Assembly: GCA_914767715.1 (NCBI GenBank)
Contig: OU612065.1
Location: forward strand, 17,052,001 to 17,112,000
DNA length: 60,000 nucleotides
Direction: 5' to 3'
DNA from: Membranipora membranacea
Taxonomy: Eukaryota > Bryozoa > Gymnolaemata > Cheilostomatida > Membraniporidae
Position 1 is the stretch's first letter; the number at the start of each line of letters is the position of its first letter. The notes under the pieces are model-generated. The model was not told where the DNA came from, did not search any database, and saw only the letters and a program-made list of their open reading frames with translations. This document shows positions 22,141 through 33,838 of this stretch, piece after piece. The translations under genes were made by a program, and so were the position numbers.

Positions 22141-24167
22141 GAAGGTTATTATTAACCTTATCAGGCAAACTGAGGGAGAGCGGGAGTCAAATTGAAGCTT
22201 CTCAAAGATTCCGATATTTGATGGCACAAATATATGCAGTCTGCTTGCACGAGACGCATGCGATGTTCATGTAAAAGACGTGACCGTTCTATCACACGTT
22301 TTGTAAGCTGCTCCTGACAATATTAATATTAATATAAATATCAGCTATCAGAATGCGTATGCGAGTCAGTATTTGGACACATGGGAATATATTCAACTCA
22401 GCTGTATATTTTCTGCAAACCCCATAAGACAGCATATCATACATGTAGCACTGGTCAATATATTAAGATCTTGCCAACGTAAAGGCTCAGCTTCATAATT
22501 CTGCAGACAACAGCCCAGCCTAATGATGTTTTTAACTTTTTGCATAGAATTTTCCAGTATTTTAGACCTATCTCAAGTCAGACTAATTATGTTTTGTATA
22601 TATGTAATACATTTACATTTATATAATCGGTGTTGAGCTATAAACATAGGACGATAAACTATCAGACTGCCTAATTCCATTTACAAGCAGCATACCTGAG
22701 CCTGTCTAACAGATCAAGGTCAGCTTACTAGGTGTTTTACTGTAATCAGCACCTTGAGTACTGTATAACAGTATCATTGTTGCTAAGATAATTAATGTTT
22801 TCAATTTAATTGATCATCAGGAACTTTGCAACTCGGTTTGTTGAATGCGCATGAAAGTCTCCAGCTTCACCCCCTCGCCGGGGGGGGGGGGGGGCGTCGG
22901 GCAAAAGTCTGGCGGGCTCAGACTACCCAGATATAGTTTCCGACATTTTTGAATTCGTTACCTCACCATAATTATTTTTGGGTGTGTCTATACGGGAAAA
23001 TGAAAAGAAAGAAGACGGTATCATCGCTGTCTGCTGCTATTCACAGTGCCAATATATTTTTTATCCATGAGCAGTTTTAAGTGAGCTGCCAATCTCTGCT
23101 GAAACTTATTCTGTCTTGAATGGCAATTGGTTTTCTTCGTTTTATGCTCCACTAGAACAATGCCATCAATATCGATCTTTCACCACGAACCTTGATTTTA
23201 GCAAGGTACCTAATTAAATTCAGCTTTAGTAGCACTAGATCTCTCACTTGTGTCTTTGAGTGCTCAAGACACCTCATGCATATATAACTTGCATTCATTC
23301 ATAGGTCAAACCCATAAATTATATTCTATATCAAGAAATATACACTCTGCACTTCTGCCAGCACGGGGCGTTGAGCAGGATATTGATTAATTCCTGTCAC
23401 CGCAGAATATCAATTTCAACCGATTTTAATGATCAAATGAAATATAAAAATCAAATCAGTTGTCAATAAAACTAAAAATGTGATAACTTCAAAGCAGCCT
23501 TATCATCAGCCTACGTGATGTAAATATCAAACATGAATATACCTGAATTTTGTGGCCCTGCTATGAAAATACTGCTTGCCAGAACTACATCAAAAATTAG
23601 CTTATAGAATGTGCAACATAAACACCTGCCACGGTTTCGTTCGTGAGATAAAGAAACCCACTGTATACAAATTACAAAAATAGTAGAGCTTCTTACGCAA
23701 ATGGCCTTTTTGACTTGCTGAAAAAAGTTGATATTGGCAAATAAAAGTATGCTGAGCTACTTCTGTAACGTGGAGATGAGAATCTGTTCCGACCGCAATC
23801 GCAAATTATTATAGGCATTGGAATGTCATGAGCTTGGCATTCATAGCTATTAGTCTGTATTATAAAGGATTGCTTGATACATATTTAAAAACATAAATTT
23901 ATAATCCCTAGACTCCCGTCAGACCCATTCCTCAATTCCACCATGACAAAGACTTGCATCACCAATGCTTTCATCCTCTCTCTAAGCACCTGTGATGTAG
24001 CTCTATCAATTACATAGCTTATGCAACACCGAATGAAGCCGATCCCACCACAGCTGCCAAATTGCTAAGGTGCGCTGCAGTGTGTGAGCTCATGTGGTAA
24101 CTGCCGGCTTTATAATAAGCATCTGTATTTCGTGTGAGGGTTGACACTCTGACTGTCTGTATGCTAC
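22141..24167. other. Region between kinase and METTL23 exons
   Basis: It contains the kinase 3' flank, a GC-rich repeat with a 15-base G run at 22880-22894, and probably the unrecognised last exon of METTL23 (minus strand). No exon could be supported by reading. Confidence 0.4.
22866..22925 (+). repeat. Dispersed GC-rich element, copy 2, with G15 run
   Basis: CCCTCGCCG, a run of G, then GCGTCGGGCAAAAGTCTGG and GGGCTCAGACTA. The inverted copy at 43199-43257 shares the same order of blocks, including CGCCGG, the G run, CGTCGGG, CAAAGTCTGG and GGCTCAGACTA, so this is a true dispersed repeat and not just low complexity. The G run could form a G-quadruplex. Confidence 0.65.
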
Positions 24168-27100
24168 CTGAATATGTTCACTGAATTCCTCGAGATGAAC
24201 ATGACTGCACTGCAATCCCCACTTCTCAAACAGATACTCAAATGATCTGTCCGCACTATAATAAGAAAAGGGAAAAATTGATTTAGGTTAGTTATGAAAA
24301 CCCAAGATCTGTTGGTCGGTGACTAGAGGTTTTGATCTCGGATTTTATAGTAAAGCACTAGATAGACGGGATTGAGCTGATTCTAATTCATGGCCTCTTT
24401 GACAGATTGAGATGATTTCTGATATTTTTGTGACAAATAAATTACAGGTTTGCACACCTATATTTAAAGATTCATAACAAGGAATAAAAGAGTTATATGC
24501 AAGTTTTCACTGGCATGTCACATGAAAGGCTCATGACATACTCTGCTCTCGATAAGAGTGAGGTGCATGTCATGATTAGTCCACATGACAAATTAGCATG
24601 AAAGCATGCATATAAAATCTCTCTACAATGTCCCTCTGATTTTGTTTCATCTATACATGTAACAGTAATAACACAGAGTAATAAGGATATATCCTTACTC
24701 TGTGGTAATAACAAGCTCTCAGATTGAACCTAAAGAGTACCAGCATACATATATATGAACGCCCACATAAATCGCTAGCCAATACCATAGATGAAAACAG
24801 ATATGAGATAATCAAAGGCTACATGTGAGATCATGGTGGCTCGGATTAGTCTAGTCAGTGCCATGCATTATATGTCAGCGATGGCTGCTTTTATCAGGCC
24901 GCCATTTTCTAGCCCTATTCCTGACCATTTCCCCTTACGGAGCCGAAATGGACGTTTGGTTTGGGACGGTGGTAATGTCAGTCCACTTTCAGACTCAGAC
25001 CGAGCACCTCTAACCAAGGGTGATATGTTTCTGGTTTATGACTAGTCGGTATTGTCTGAATGCAATTGTACAGGAAACAGCAATCATGAATACTTCTAGT
25101 TCTGTTTCATACAAGACTAAATCTAAAATAGCCGTTTGATAACCTACAATTTCCACATCAAGGCATTGCAATTACACAGCAGAATTGGTTGGTTCACTGG
25201 CTTGTAATTGTTTCTAAACTTGAAAACTTAAGAAATTTTATACGACATAGCCTCTCTGGGAGGGTGGTAGTTTTGAGATATTACTGTGTAAGGTTATTAT
25301 TACCTATAAACCCTAAGGTCAATGACTTATCATATGAATGTACATAAATAATGAGAATGGCTAATTTACAACCTTTGGCAGCGTTCATTGTATAGCTTAT
25401 ACCTATTCCTTTTTTAATTAGCCAATAACTTAATATCATTAAATCAAATCATTAAACAATTAGGATCAAAACAAACCTTTTCTCTACTCACATTCTATGC
25501 AGAAATCAATGAGTGATTGCCAAATAATGACTGATCAATATGGTAAAATGTTTGACTAACAGCACATGAATGGTTTTGGGTGTCTATAATTTGTGGGTGT
25601 TGTTTTGTTGTCTAAGTTTAGCAGCAATAAACACTCAACAATCAAGTAGTGACGCCCTGTATGAAAATTCTGATACCCTAAAAACCCCAAATCAGGCCAA
25701 AAGAAGACGACTCATATGATTGGTTAATAAAATATAACTTATATCATATACAATATGTTCATATATGAGGGACTAGCTATGATAATGTTCTTTTGTTATT
25801 TGCATTCTTTTCCAGGGCTTGGCAAGGTTCTTTATGAACAGCGTTCTTCCACTTGGAACCTAGATCCTATTTTTTTCATAAATGTACCTTGACCAATCCT
25901 GATGTTGTGGTGTGTGATATTTTAGTGGTCAAGACAGGCATCAAGACACTAGATATCCCGAGCCACTAAAAGGGGATCGTACAAATGTTATTGTAATTAT
26001 CATTATTATGTTTAAATTTATTCATAAGTTGAAATTGACACCGACCTTCTAACCTGATAAGTACACCAGAACTCGGCCATAGGGTTTGCTTCAAATAGGT
26101 AAGCTACAGTAACCAGTATCGGTTCAAAGTCTGTAATATAAGAAAAAATAATTATGGTACATTATCCTCACACCCTCCCAGATGGGGTATTCGTAGCCCA
26201 ATCCAGTATCTCAGCTTTAACTGAGTTTTAAAAGCTCCAAGAGCAGTGTTTTTGAAGGGGTAGGTCCCTTTCGTTTGAGCATTGGTGTGCTTACTTAAAA
26301 ATGCATGGTCATGACTAAATCCAGGGTATCTTTAGGGAAAACATGTATATATGGATTTAGTTTCCCTTAAGATTTCCCAGATTATTCCCACGTAGTACAC
26401 TGGTGAGCACTCTGTTTAGGTGCAGACCATACTCACATGTGTACCACAGCCTAAACGCCTATGTTTTTTTCAGTCCCTGGATGATGATATAATATTTTAT
26501 TATTATCTCTTATAATTACTAAAATAAGCAGCAGCACCTACATAATGATGATCAAATAAATGATACTTGGATCAACAGCCAGCATAAACATGTTGTTAAT
26601 TGGAAAAGCAAGTCAGCAAACAACGTCAAAATGCCAATCACCTCAGATGAAGAGCATTTCATGTAACGTTTTATGTACCGATTAAAATGAATAATTGGCG
26701 CATCAGGGCTGTTGCACTTACTGATGATATGATACAACAATTTGTACATAGCAATTACTATAGTGTAATACTAGATCAAAAGCAATCAAATCGCTACTTT
26801 GCTGGTATAAACATATTGCAAAGTATAATGGTAGTTTACAATATGGAATAACAGCCAAGAAGCAGAATACCACTAATAACAATATAGTTATTCTGATATA
26901 TACTGACCAGGTTATGTCGGGAGCGATGTTTTTGTAAAAAACAGTTAATAATAGCGCTGACAGCTGATATATGTCAGATAAGCCAATAGTACTTCCTAAC
27001 ACTTTGTTGATCTGATTGTTGATGTACCTTACTTGATAACCTTGGTCCCTAGACCATGCCACTCTCAATTAATGTTCAAGCTATGTGCTGCTCAGAGAAT

Positions 27101-28837
27101 GCATCTCAGTTTCTCCAAGTTAGACACTTTAATGTGATTTTGATTCCCTCAAGGTGCATATCAGTCAGTGATGACGTTCACTGTTTTATAAGCTAATCAT
27201 ATCAGCTTCAATGTGATCCAATAGGTTGTACATAAAGTGTACAGGTACCCAATTGTTCTAGGATATTTTCAGATAGAATCACTACAGCTGTCCAATAACG
27301 TAATGACAGATATTCTGGACGGTAGCATCGAAAATGCAAAAAATGATAGCATGAATTTTTGTACGCCAGGTAGAGAAGATCAGAATTTTTGATCAGTGAG
27401 TTTTTAATTTTAATCCAAGTGCCAAAGCATGTGCTAGTGTTTCAAAGCCAGAATCAATACTTTCAATTTGACCGATTCCTCGGCTACACTTATCAGCAAC
27501 AATAACGGGCTCATAAGGTTAGATCTCAATGGCTGAAAAAGTGGTGGGGTTACAAAAGTATTCGTTGTCTAGTACTGATCAGCGAAAAAATTTCAGTTCT
27601 CTAGCAATATCACCCAAAATTAAGTTTGACGGTAATTTGTAAACGCCACAGTAGATTTCGGGTCATAATTGGGGTGTAAGGTGTGCCACACTTGATCCCC
27701 TTAGAACCCCCTCCATTTTGTCTAAACCTAACCTTTAGTGTCATAGAAGCAGTCAGCAGCAATGATTAGATCACATCCACGAAGTGACTCTAATGTCACA
27801 TTGAGATGACCCCATGTCAGCCCACAGATAGACACCTGGTTGGCGATGTCACTGTTGAGTGTGACAGTCTGCTGACAGTTGAGTAAGGTCTCAGCTTTAC
27901 CAGCATGGTCTGTTAGTGTCACCAACTTCGCCCTGCATTTAGCTGCCACTATGCCAGCCAACGCAGTACCAGAGCCAAGCTGCAAGAAAGGCGGCGATAT
28001 TAATTTAATATTGCTGGCATAAGTACAAACATAGTTGCAGCATGAATAGATGACAACAATGATATTTAATATAGCCACTTCGCTGCGTCACAGCTCCAAC
28101 CAAAACATTGCATAATTACCATGGACGACAATCTAATGGGTCGACTGAGGATATTTTCATCAGGTCATAAATAACTGTTTGACGTTTCATATCACAGATA
28201 ACTCCTGATAAAAGTAGATTTATGAGGATCTATGGTAAGTATTGTCAGTACAACAAGGTGATTGATTTGGCAGCCTTGCACATGGCTTTCTGGAGGTGTT
28301 CTGTTTGTTGCAATGAGTTTGTTCATTGATGATTTTGAATTACATATTCAAGATCTAAAATTCATCTCTAATGACTGTAATACAATTTTGTTTTTCTTTC
28401 AGGAGCTGTGAAGGAAATCCACTTCGAGCAATACTGGGTGACAGTGCCACGATGCAAATTTGTTATTCGACAAGTCTTTGCATATTTTGCAATCAATCAT
28501 TGATGTATTGGATTATTTTTTTACAAGCAATGGGAGCTTATACATTGCTGCATTCAGAAGTTACTGACACTACTCTGTCAAATTAAATATGACGGGAGAT
28601 CTGTTCAGTTAATACTGAAAACTGCTTATGAGCTTCAGCCCTTCATGCCCCTGCTCAGGTTTGAATTCTTTGGACCTTTTTAATATTACCAGAAGTATCA
28701 AATTGATAAAATAATAAGCGAAAGAATTTTACCTCAACGACATGCTTTCCGTTGACGAATGCCTTCTGATAGATAAGGTACTGGGCCAAGATAGGAGCAC
28801 TCGGCCATACATACAGGCCATAGTCTGCATCCAAAAC
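24168..28837 (-). CDS. METTL23: METTL23-like methyltransferase, partial gene model
   Basis: Seven-beta-strand protein methyltransferase of the METTL23 family; the human protein has been reported to methylate histone arginine. Four exons join in phase on the minus strand: 28837-28733, 27979-27733, 26130-26046, 24255-24168. They encode DADYGLYVWPSAPILAQYL (family VWP motif), ELGSGTALAGIVAAKC (SAM-binding motif I), DLIIAADCFYD (motif with the acidic pocket), WCTYQVRSADRSFEYLF and KWGLQCSHVHLEEF, colinear with human METTL23. The donor of the third exon is placed at 26046 because this restores VRSAD and the phase. The N-terminal exon before VLDADYG and the last exon after SEHIQ were not found, so start and stop are missing here. 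No frameshift was seen. Confidence 0.85.
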
Positions 28838-30000
28838 CTGAAAAATAAGGTGACATATTAAGTAGATATTCCAAAAAAACATAATAATATACCACCAATT
28901 ATACTGCACAAGTACCGTTACGGGACAAATAGACTTTCAAGTCTCAATTAAACCATGGAGTTATTGCTGTTCCTCCTTGATTAAACTAAGCATCAATTTC
29001 TCCGAACCTAGCCATTAAATTTAGGCCATTATTTTTATTTTAATTTGATTTATTCTGTTGCATGGTCTCGTGCTTGGATCATCCTCAGATAGGCAAACTT
29101 GGTCTTTCTTGTATTTCTTGTAGGCATCCTTTTTTTGCTTACTTCTAGCTTCGAGCTTAGGTAGCAGAATCTGTCAAGCGGCCCCTTTTGCTAAGATATA
29201 CGTCACCATGGGCCGCAGAAACTTGCAAGCCTGTATTTTGCCAATTTCCACAATCAACCACCCAAAAGCCACCAAACAGGGTAAGACATGTAACATGCTG
29301 CATCAACCAGGCTCATCTGTTTGATTATTTTTGAGAGATTTGGGAGTTCTAGCAGCTGTTGTTTGGAAAATACGGAGCATTGAGAATAATGGCAACGTCT
29401 TTCACTTCTATCGTTGCACATGCATACATAATTAGTCTATATCAATTGTATCAGCAAGTGTTCGCTATGATTTTCAAAGCTCATGTCGTCCCAACTGCAG
29501 CAGCTAGAGCTCTCAAAGCTCCTATACATAATCAGACAGTAGGGCCAGGTCAGCATAGCACAGCAAATTTTCTTGTAACTTATTATTTCTTTGAACTTAT
29601 GTGCCTCGCCCTGTTCAATGTTTTTTGGGTCGATAATCTGGACTTGGGCAGTTTAAAGGCTTGCAAGCCCCAGGAGCCAATGGCCGTCATGCCCATCAAT
29701 AATCTCTCTGCAGGAATAAATAGTTCATCAACCCTGGTGTACTGGTCAGAACATCTATTTCAGCCAGGGGCAGGGGCCCTTTCCAAACCTACCATCTTTA
29801 GATATTGCACTCTGTCCAGGGTATGACCATGAGCTGGAGCTGAGATTGCATATATATGCATTGTCTGAGTTCAACATTGAACACGTGCACTGATTTGGGA
29901 GTGGTTGATCCTGGACATAGTAGTAGTATGCCATTATTGTGCATGACTTGGGTGAGTATTTCGCACAGTTTAAAAGGTGCAGGTGCAATAATATAATATG
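28838..30000. other. Region between METTL23 and the LINE, one unassigned long ORF
   Basis: It holds a plus-strand frame at 29389-29826 (145 aa from ATG; open from 29359 via a TTG) without recognisable motifs; the opposite strand is also partly open. The METTL23 first exon should lie in or beyond this stretch. The segment may be repeat-derived. Confidence 0.35.
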
Positions 30001-32550
30001 TTGTGTTGCGTTTGGTGCAGTGTGTTTCTAAAATATAATTCTGGAACTAATAACTTGTTGACATTTGAGACTTAAAAGAGTTGAGGGATTTGGCCTCGAC
30101 AACACTCGGTGACAACGAATTCCAGAGGCGGATGGTATTTGGAAAAAAAGTTGTTTGAAAAAGCTGTGTCCTCGAGTGTGGAATTAAATAACTTTGACTA
30201 TGCCCCCTATAAGTAAAGGATGGAACGAGCAGAGAGGAAGATATATCAATCAGATTATAGTGTGTTTTGTAAAAGATTACTAAACAGATAACTGCTCTTC
30301 GCTTTTCTAGTGATTGCCATTTTAAATTATTGAGCATAGTAGTTACACTACTATCTCGGGAAAAATCATTTTAACAAAGCGAGCAGCTCTTCTCTGCACT
30401 GCCTCAATCTTGTTGATATTGCGTGTGGTGTGGGGATTCCACACAGCAGCACAATACTCCAGTTGGGGGCGTACAATGGCCTTGTAGCTCATTTCTTTCA
30501 GCTCAGGAGGGCAGTGAGAGAGGTTACGTTGGAGCATGTTTAACGATCTGTTGGCTCTGGTGGTAATAATATCAACATGACTGTTCCAACACAACTTGGA
30601 TGTGATAGTAACACCAAGATATTTTACATTATTCTTTAGATTTAGCTGATGGTCTCTTATTTTATACGATGCCTGCGTTTGCTTTCTTTTAAAACTTGTT
30701 CTTAGTACTTCACATTTCTTAGGGTGGAATTCCATTGACCAATCTTGTTCCCAGTCAAGCAAGCTATTCAGGTCCTCCTGTAGAAGTTGACAATCAACCG
30801 GAGATTTAATTTCACGATATATTGTGCAATCATCAGCAAAGAGTCGTATTTGAGAACCATTTTTAACATAAGAAGGTAAATCGTTAATATACAACAAAAA
30901 CAAGAGCGGACCAAGGACGCTTCCCTTGGGAACGCCAGATGTGACCTTGGATGGAGATGATGACTTGTTATCAACAACTACCTCTTGGGTTCTACCATTC
31001 AAAAATCCCTTAATCCAGTTCATTGAGAAGTTGTCAATGCCGTAAAAACCTAACTTATACAGAAGTTTCTTGTGGGACACCTTGTCAAAGGCCTTTGAAA
31101 AATCTAAAAGAATAAGATCTGTTTGGCCTTTATCGTCGATGTTTTGAGCAAGATCTTCTATTAACATAATAAGTTGTGACTCACATGATCGACGTTGTCT
31201 AAAGCCATGCTGTGAGTCAGTCAGAACATGGTTTTTAGATAAGTGTTCCATGATCTGACTAGTAATAATGTGCTCAAGTAGTTTGCACACTACACTAGTC
31301 AGAGAAACTGGTCTATAGTTGGCAGGTAACATAACATCGCCTTTCTTAAAGATTGGAGATACACGTGCATGTTTCCAGTCATTTGGTAACACCCCCTGTT
31401 CCAAGGAAGCAGTGAATAAAACACTCAAAACAGGGGATATTTCTACACTCAGGGTTTTCAATAGTCTATTTGTGATGGTGTCTGGGCCTGGTGCTTTGTG
31501 TTCTTTAAGATTTTCGATTAGTTTCTGGATACCGTGCGCACTGATGTTATATGTCTCCATCTTAGGAAAATTGAACGTTATATCAGGCACATTATCTTTT
31601 GTATCAGTTGAGAAGACGGATGTGAACTGATCATTCAGTATCTCCGCCTTACTTTTACTATCAGAGATTACCCTTCCATTTGATTTAAGAGACCCTACTC
31701 CGACATTATCTTGGCGTTTAGATTTCACATTAGCCCAGAACTTTTTATGGTTAGTATCTTCATTTACATCAATCATATTGTTAATGTAGTTACTGTGGGC
31801 TGTTTTACAAGTAAGTCGAGACTCTTTTTTAGCTAGACTGTATCTCTCTAGATCTTTATGATTATGCGATGTTTTGCACTTTTTAAATGCCCTTTTTTTC
31901 TTCCTAGATGCTCTTTTTACTTTGGTATTAACCCACGGTTGATTAAACCTAGTCGAAGAGAATTTGTGTGGTACAAATTTCTCTTGGAGCTCAAGGAGTT
32001 TGGTTTTTAGAGCAAGCCACATTTTCTCTACAGATGATTCTTTATTAAACCTAGCAAGCAATTCATTTCTTATGTTTATGCATTCTGATTTCATTTCAAT
32101 TGTATTAGCTTTCTTCCATAGATATATCTTCCTTTTACAAGGTTTTGTTCTGGGTGCTGTTACGCAACTTTCTACCGATACAATCTCTTGATCAGAAATG
32201 CCTGCAGAATTGACGCTTTGGCAATAAGAGAAGGGCGATTAGTAAAAAAGAGATCCAGAACATTTTTCTCACAAGTTGGCTCGTCCACTACCTGCTCCAT
32301 TCCACAATTGTTTAGCATCTCAATAAACCTTTCGTTGATCTTAACTAGATATCTATTCGATTGAATGGCGCAGGTCTTCAAATCAATATCTGGCAGGTTA
32401 AAATCCCCACCAATCCACACAACAGATTTCTTATTCTTAGATGTAATACTTTCTATTTCCGAAGCTAGTCTGTCTTTCGCTGTAATCTGTGTTATTATTA
32501 GTGGGACGATATGCCGAGATAAGGATTAGGTTATTACTCTTATTGTTATT
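30000..32550 (-). mobile_element. CR1/jockey-type LINE, 5'-truncated and frameshifted
   Basis: A non-LTR retrotransposon on the minus strand. From 32.52 kb down it has the end of the APE endonuclease domain (SAYRPTNNNTDYS, VWIGGDFNLPDIDL, VLDLFFTNRPSLI), then a 583-codon reverse transcriptase frame (from 32094) with FKKGDVMLPANYRPVSLTS, QHGFRQRRSC, LLDFSKAFDKVSH, GVPKGSVLGPLLF and the active-site FADD, followed by the C-terminal tail (RTQLFQTTFFPNTIRLWNSL) ending at 30047. The element is dead: the endonuclease part starts abruptly near 32.54 kb beside an ATT-rich tract, and reading shifts occur near 32478, near 32205 (between the endonuclease and the RT frame) and near 30357 (premature stop before the tail). 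Few stops otherwise, so it is a fairly young copy. The boundaries are approximate. Confidence 0.9.
30343..32094 (-). pseudogene. Reverse transcriptase frame of the LINE
   Basis: An open frame of 583 codons holding most of ORF2: linker, palm and fingers with AFDKVSH and FADD, thumb, and the QRRAARFV segment. In an intact element it would be continuous with the endonuclease part upstream and the LWNSL tail downstream; here both joins are broken by single-base shifts. The Asp pair of FADD and the upstream catalytic Asp (LLDFSKAFD) are present. Confidence 0.9.
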
Positions 32551-32580
32551 ATTATTATTGCATGAGCTTGCAAGCCTAGG

Positions 32581-32631
32581 GTAGGGCCTAGCCTGTCTTA
32601 ACAAGCTTGTCAAGACAGGCTAGGTAGGGCC
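32581..32631. mobile_element. Tiny palindromic insert flanked by 8 bp direct repeats
   Basis: A 34 bp near-perfect palindrome (32589-32622; centre AAGCTT; one mismatched pair) lies between two copies of GTAGGGCC (32581-32588 and 32624-32631). An 8 bp target-site duplication is what hAT-type transposons make. A related half-element containing AGCTTGTCAAGACAGGCT is at about 43809-43827, opposed by CTAGCCTGCTTAAACA at about 43778. Confidence 0.4.
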
Positions 32632-33838
32632 CTGCTCTGATTTATCAATTCATTCAATTTCAAAAGGGAGTTGCGAGCATCCCTGGGTCAAACAACTAAT
32701 TAAGTCATCCATAAAATCTGGAAAAGTCTGCAGTGAATTGATTTTAGCTATACTACCTCCTGTATGGTCACACATATAATCTCATCGTCTCTACAATCAA
32801 GAAAATTGAATATCTTAGACTCATGCTTCTTTGGAATTGGTTTTTCCTTCCTGACCAGTGACATCCATCAGATTGATAGTCTGGTTTTGGTTCTATTCTA
32901 ACCTGCACACTATCATGTAATGATATTTCTTTTTGAGTGCATCTATTTGAAACTAGGATTAACAACCAAAGTTATCACACTTATTCATAGCACAGTTTCC
33001 AACACTAAGAATGGTCTGGGTGATCAATTTACGTCTCCACTTATTATGTCGGTTTTGACTGTGTGCTTAGTCTAAAAGTGAAAGAAATTTTCAGTCAACA
33101 TTATTTCGACCAGAGGATCAATCAATGAACTCCCTGGATCAATGAACTTGAACTTATGAGTCTCATTGTCAGGATAGAAGACTTGTACAGACACTAGTTG
33201 AAGCAAATCAAAACATATCAGACAAGGTTAAGGTAAATGCAGTCAGGTAACAATATGAAGTGTTGAGTTTTGGCTACACATCAACTGTATCCAGAGGAGT
33301 TGCATCGATCAACAACAAATCCTTTGACAATTTGATCCCATCTCTCTCTCTATACAGGCCTAGACAATATATTGTTTGAATGATTTTGAGGTGATGGTAT
33401 TGGTTGGGGCCGAATATGGTGAATCCCTCTCTGGGGTTTACTGCCCACATCCCAGAATTACCAAGCCAAATCATACTTTGTATTGGCAATTGAAATAAGA
33501 AGTTGATTGAAGATTAGTTGTGTTGTTACTAACTCTATGCTCAATCAAACTGAACAGAACAGCGTGCCATTTGGTTTTTGTTGTGTGGTACTTTTGTGCC
33601 AGCCCCGAATTCATATTTATTAGAATCTGAGGGCCCAACATGATTATATTCATATCTATTGGCCAGCCGATCGAACCAAACGGTTAATCATTGTACACTG
33701 ACGAAAACGAGCTGACTCCATGAGCCTTTGATTAGATGGACATATCTGCACACATTAAATACTACAACCATCGGGTTGCTTAAAACATTCACCGATAGAT
33801 ATGACTTCTTTTCAGGTTGAGAATTAAAAGAAGGCAGG
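32632..33838. other. PRPF31 upstream region
   Basis: No gene recognised. The 5' UTR and promoter of PRPF31 should lie near its right end; no TATA box is evident. The open frames here are short and featureless. Confidence 0.4.

Noticed and set aside
31319-31630. 103-codon plus-strand ORF inside the LINE
   Set aside because: Antisense of the reverse transcriptase frame.
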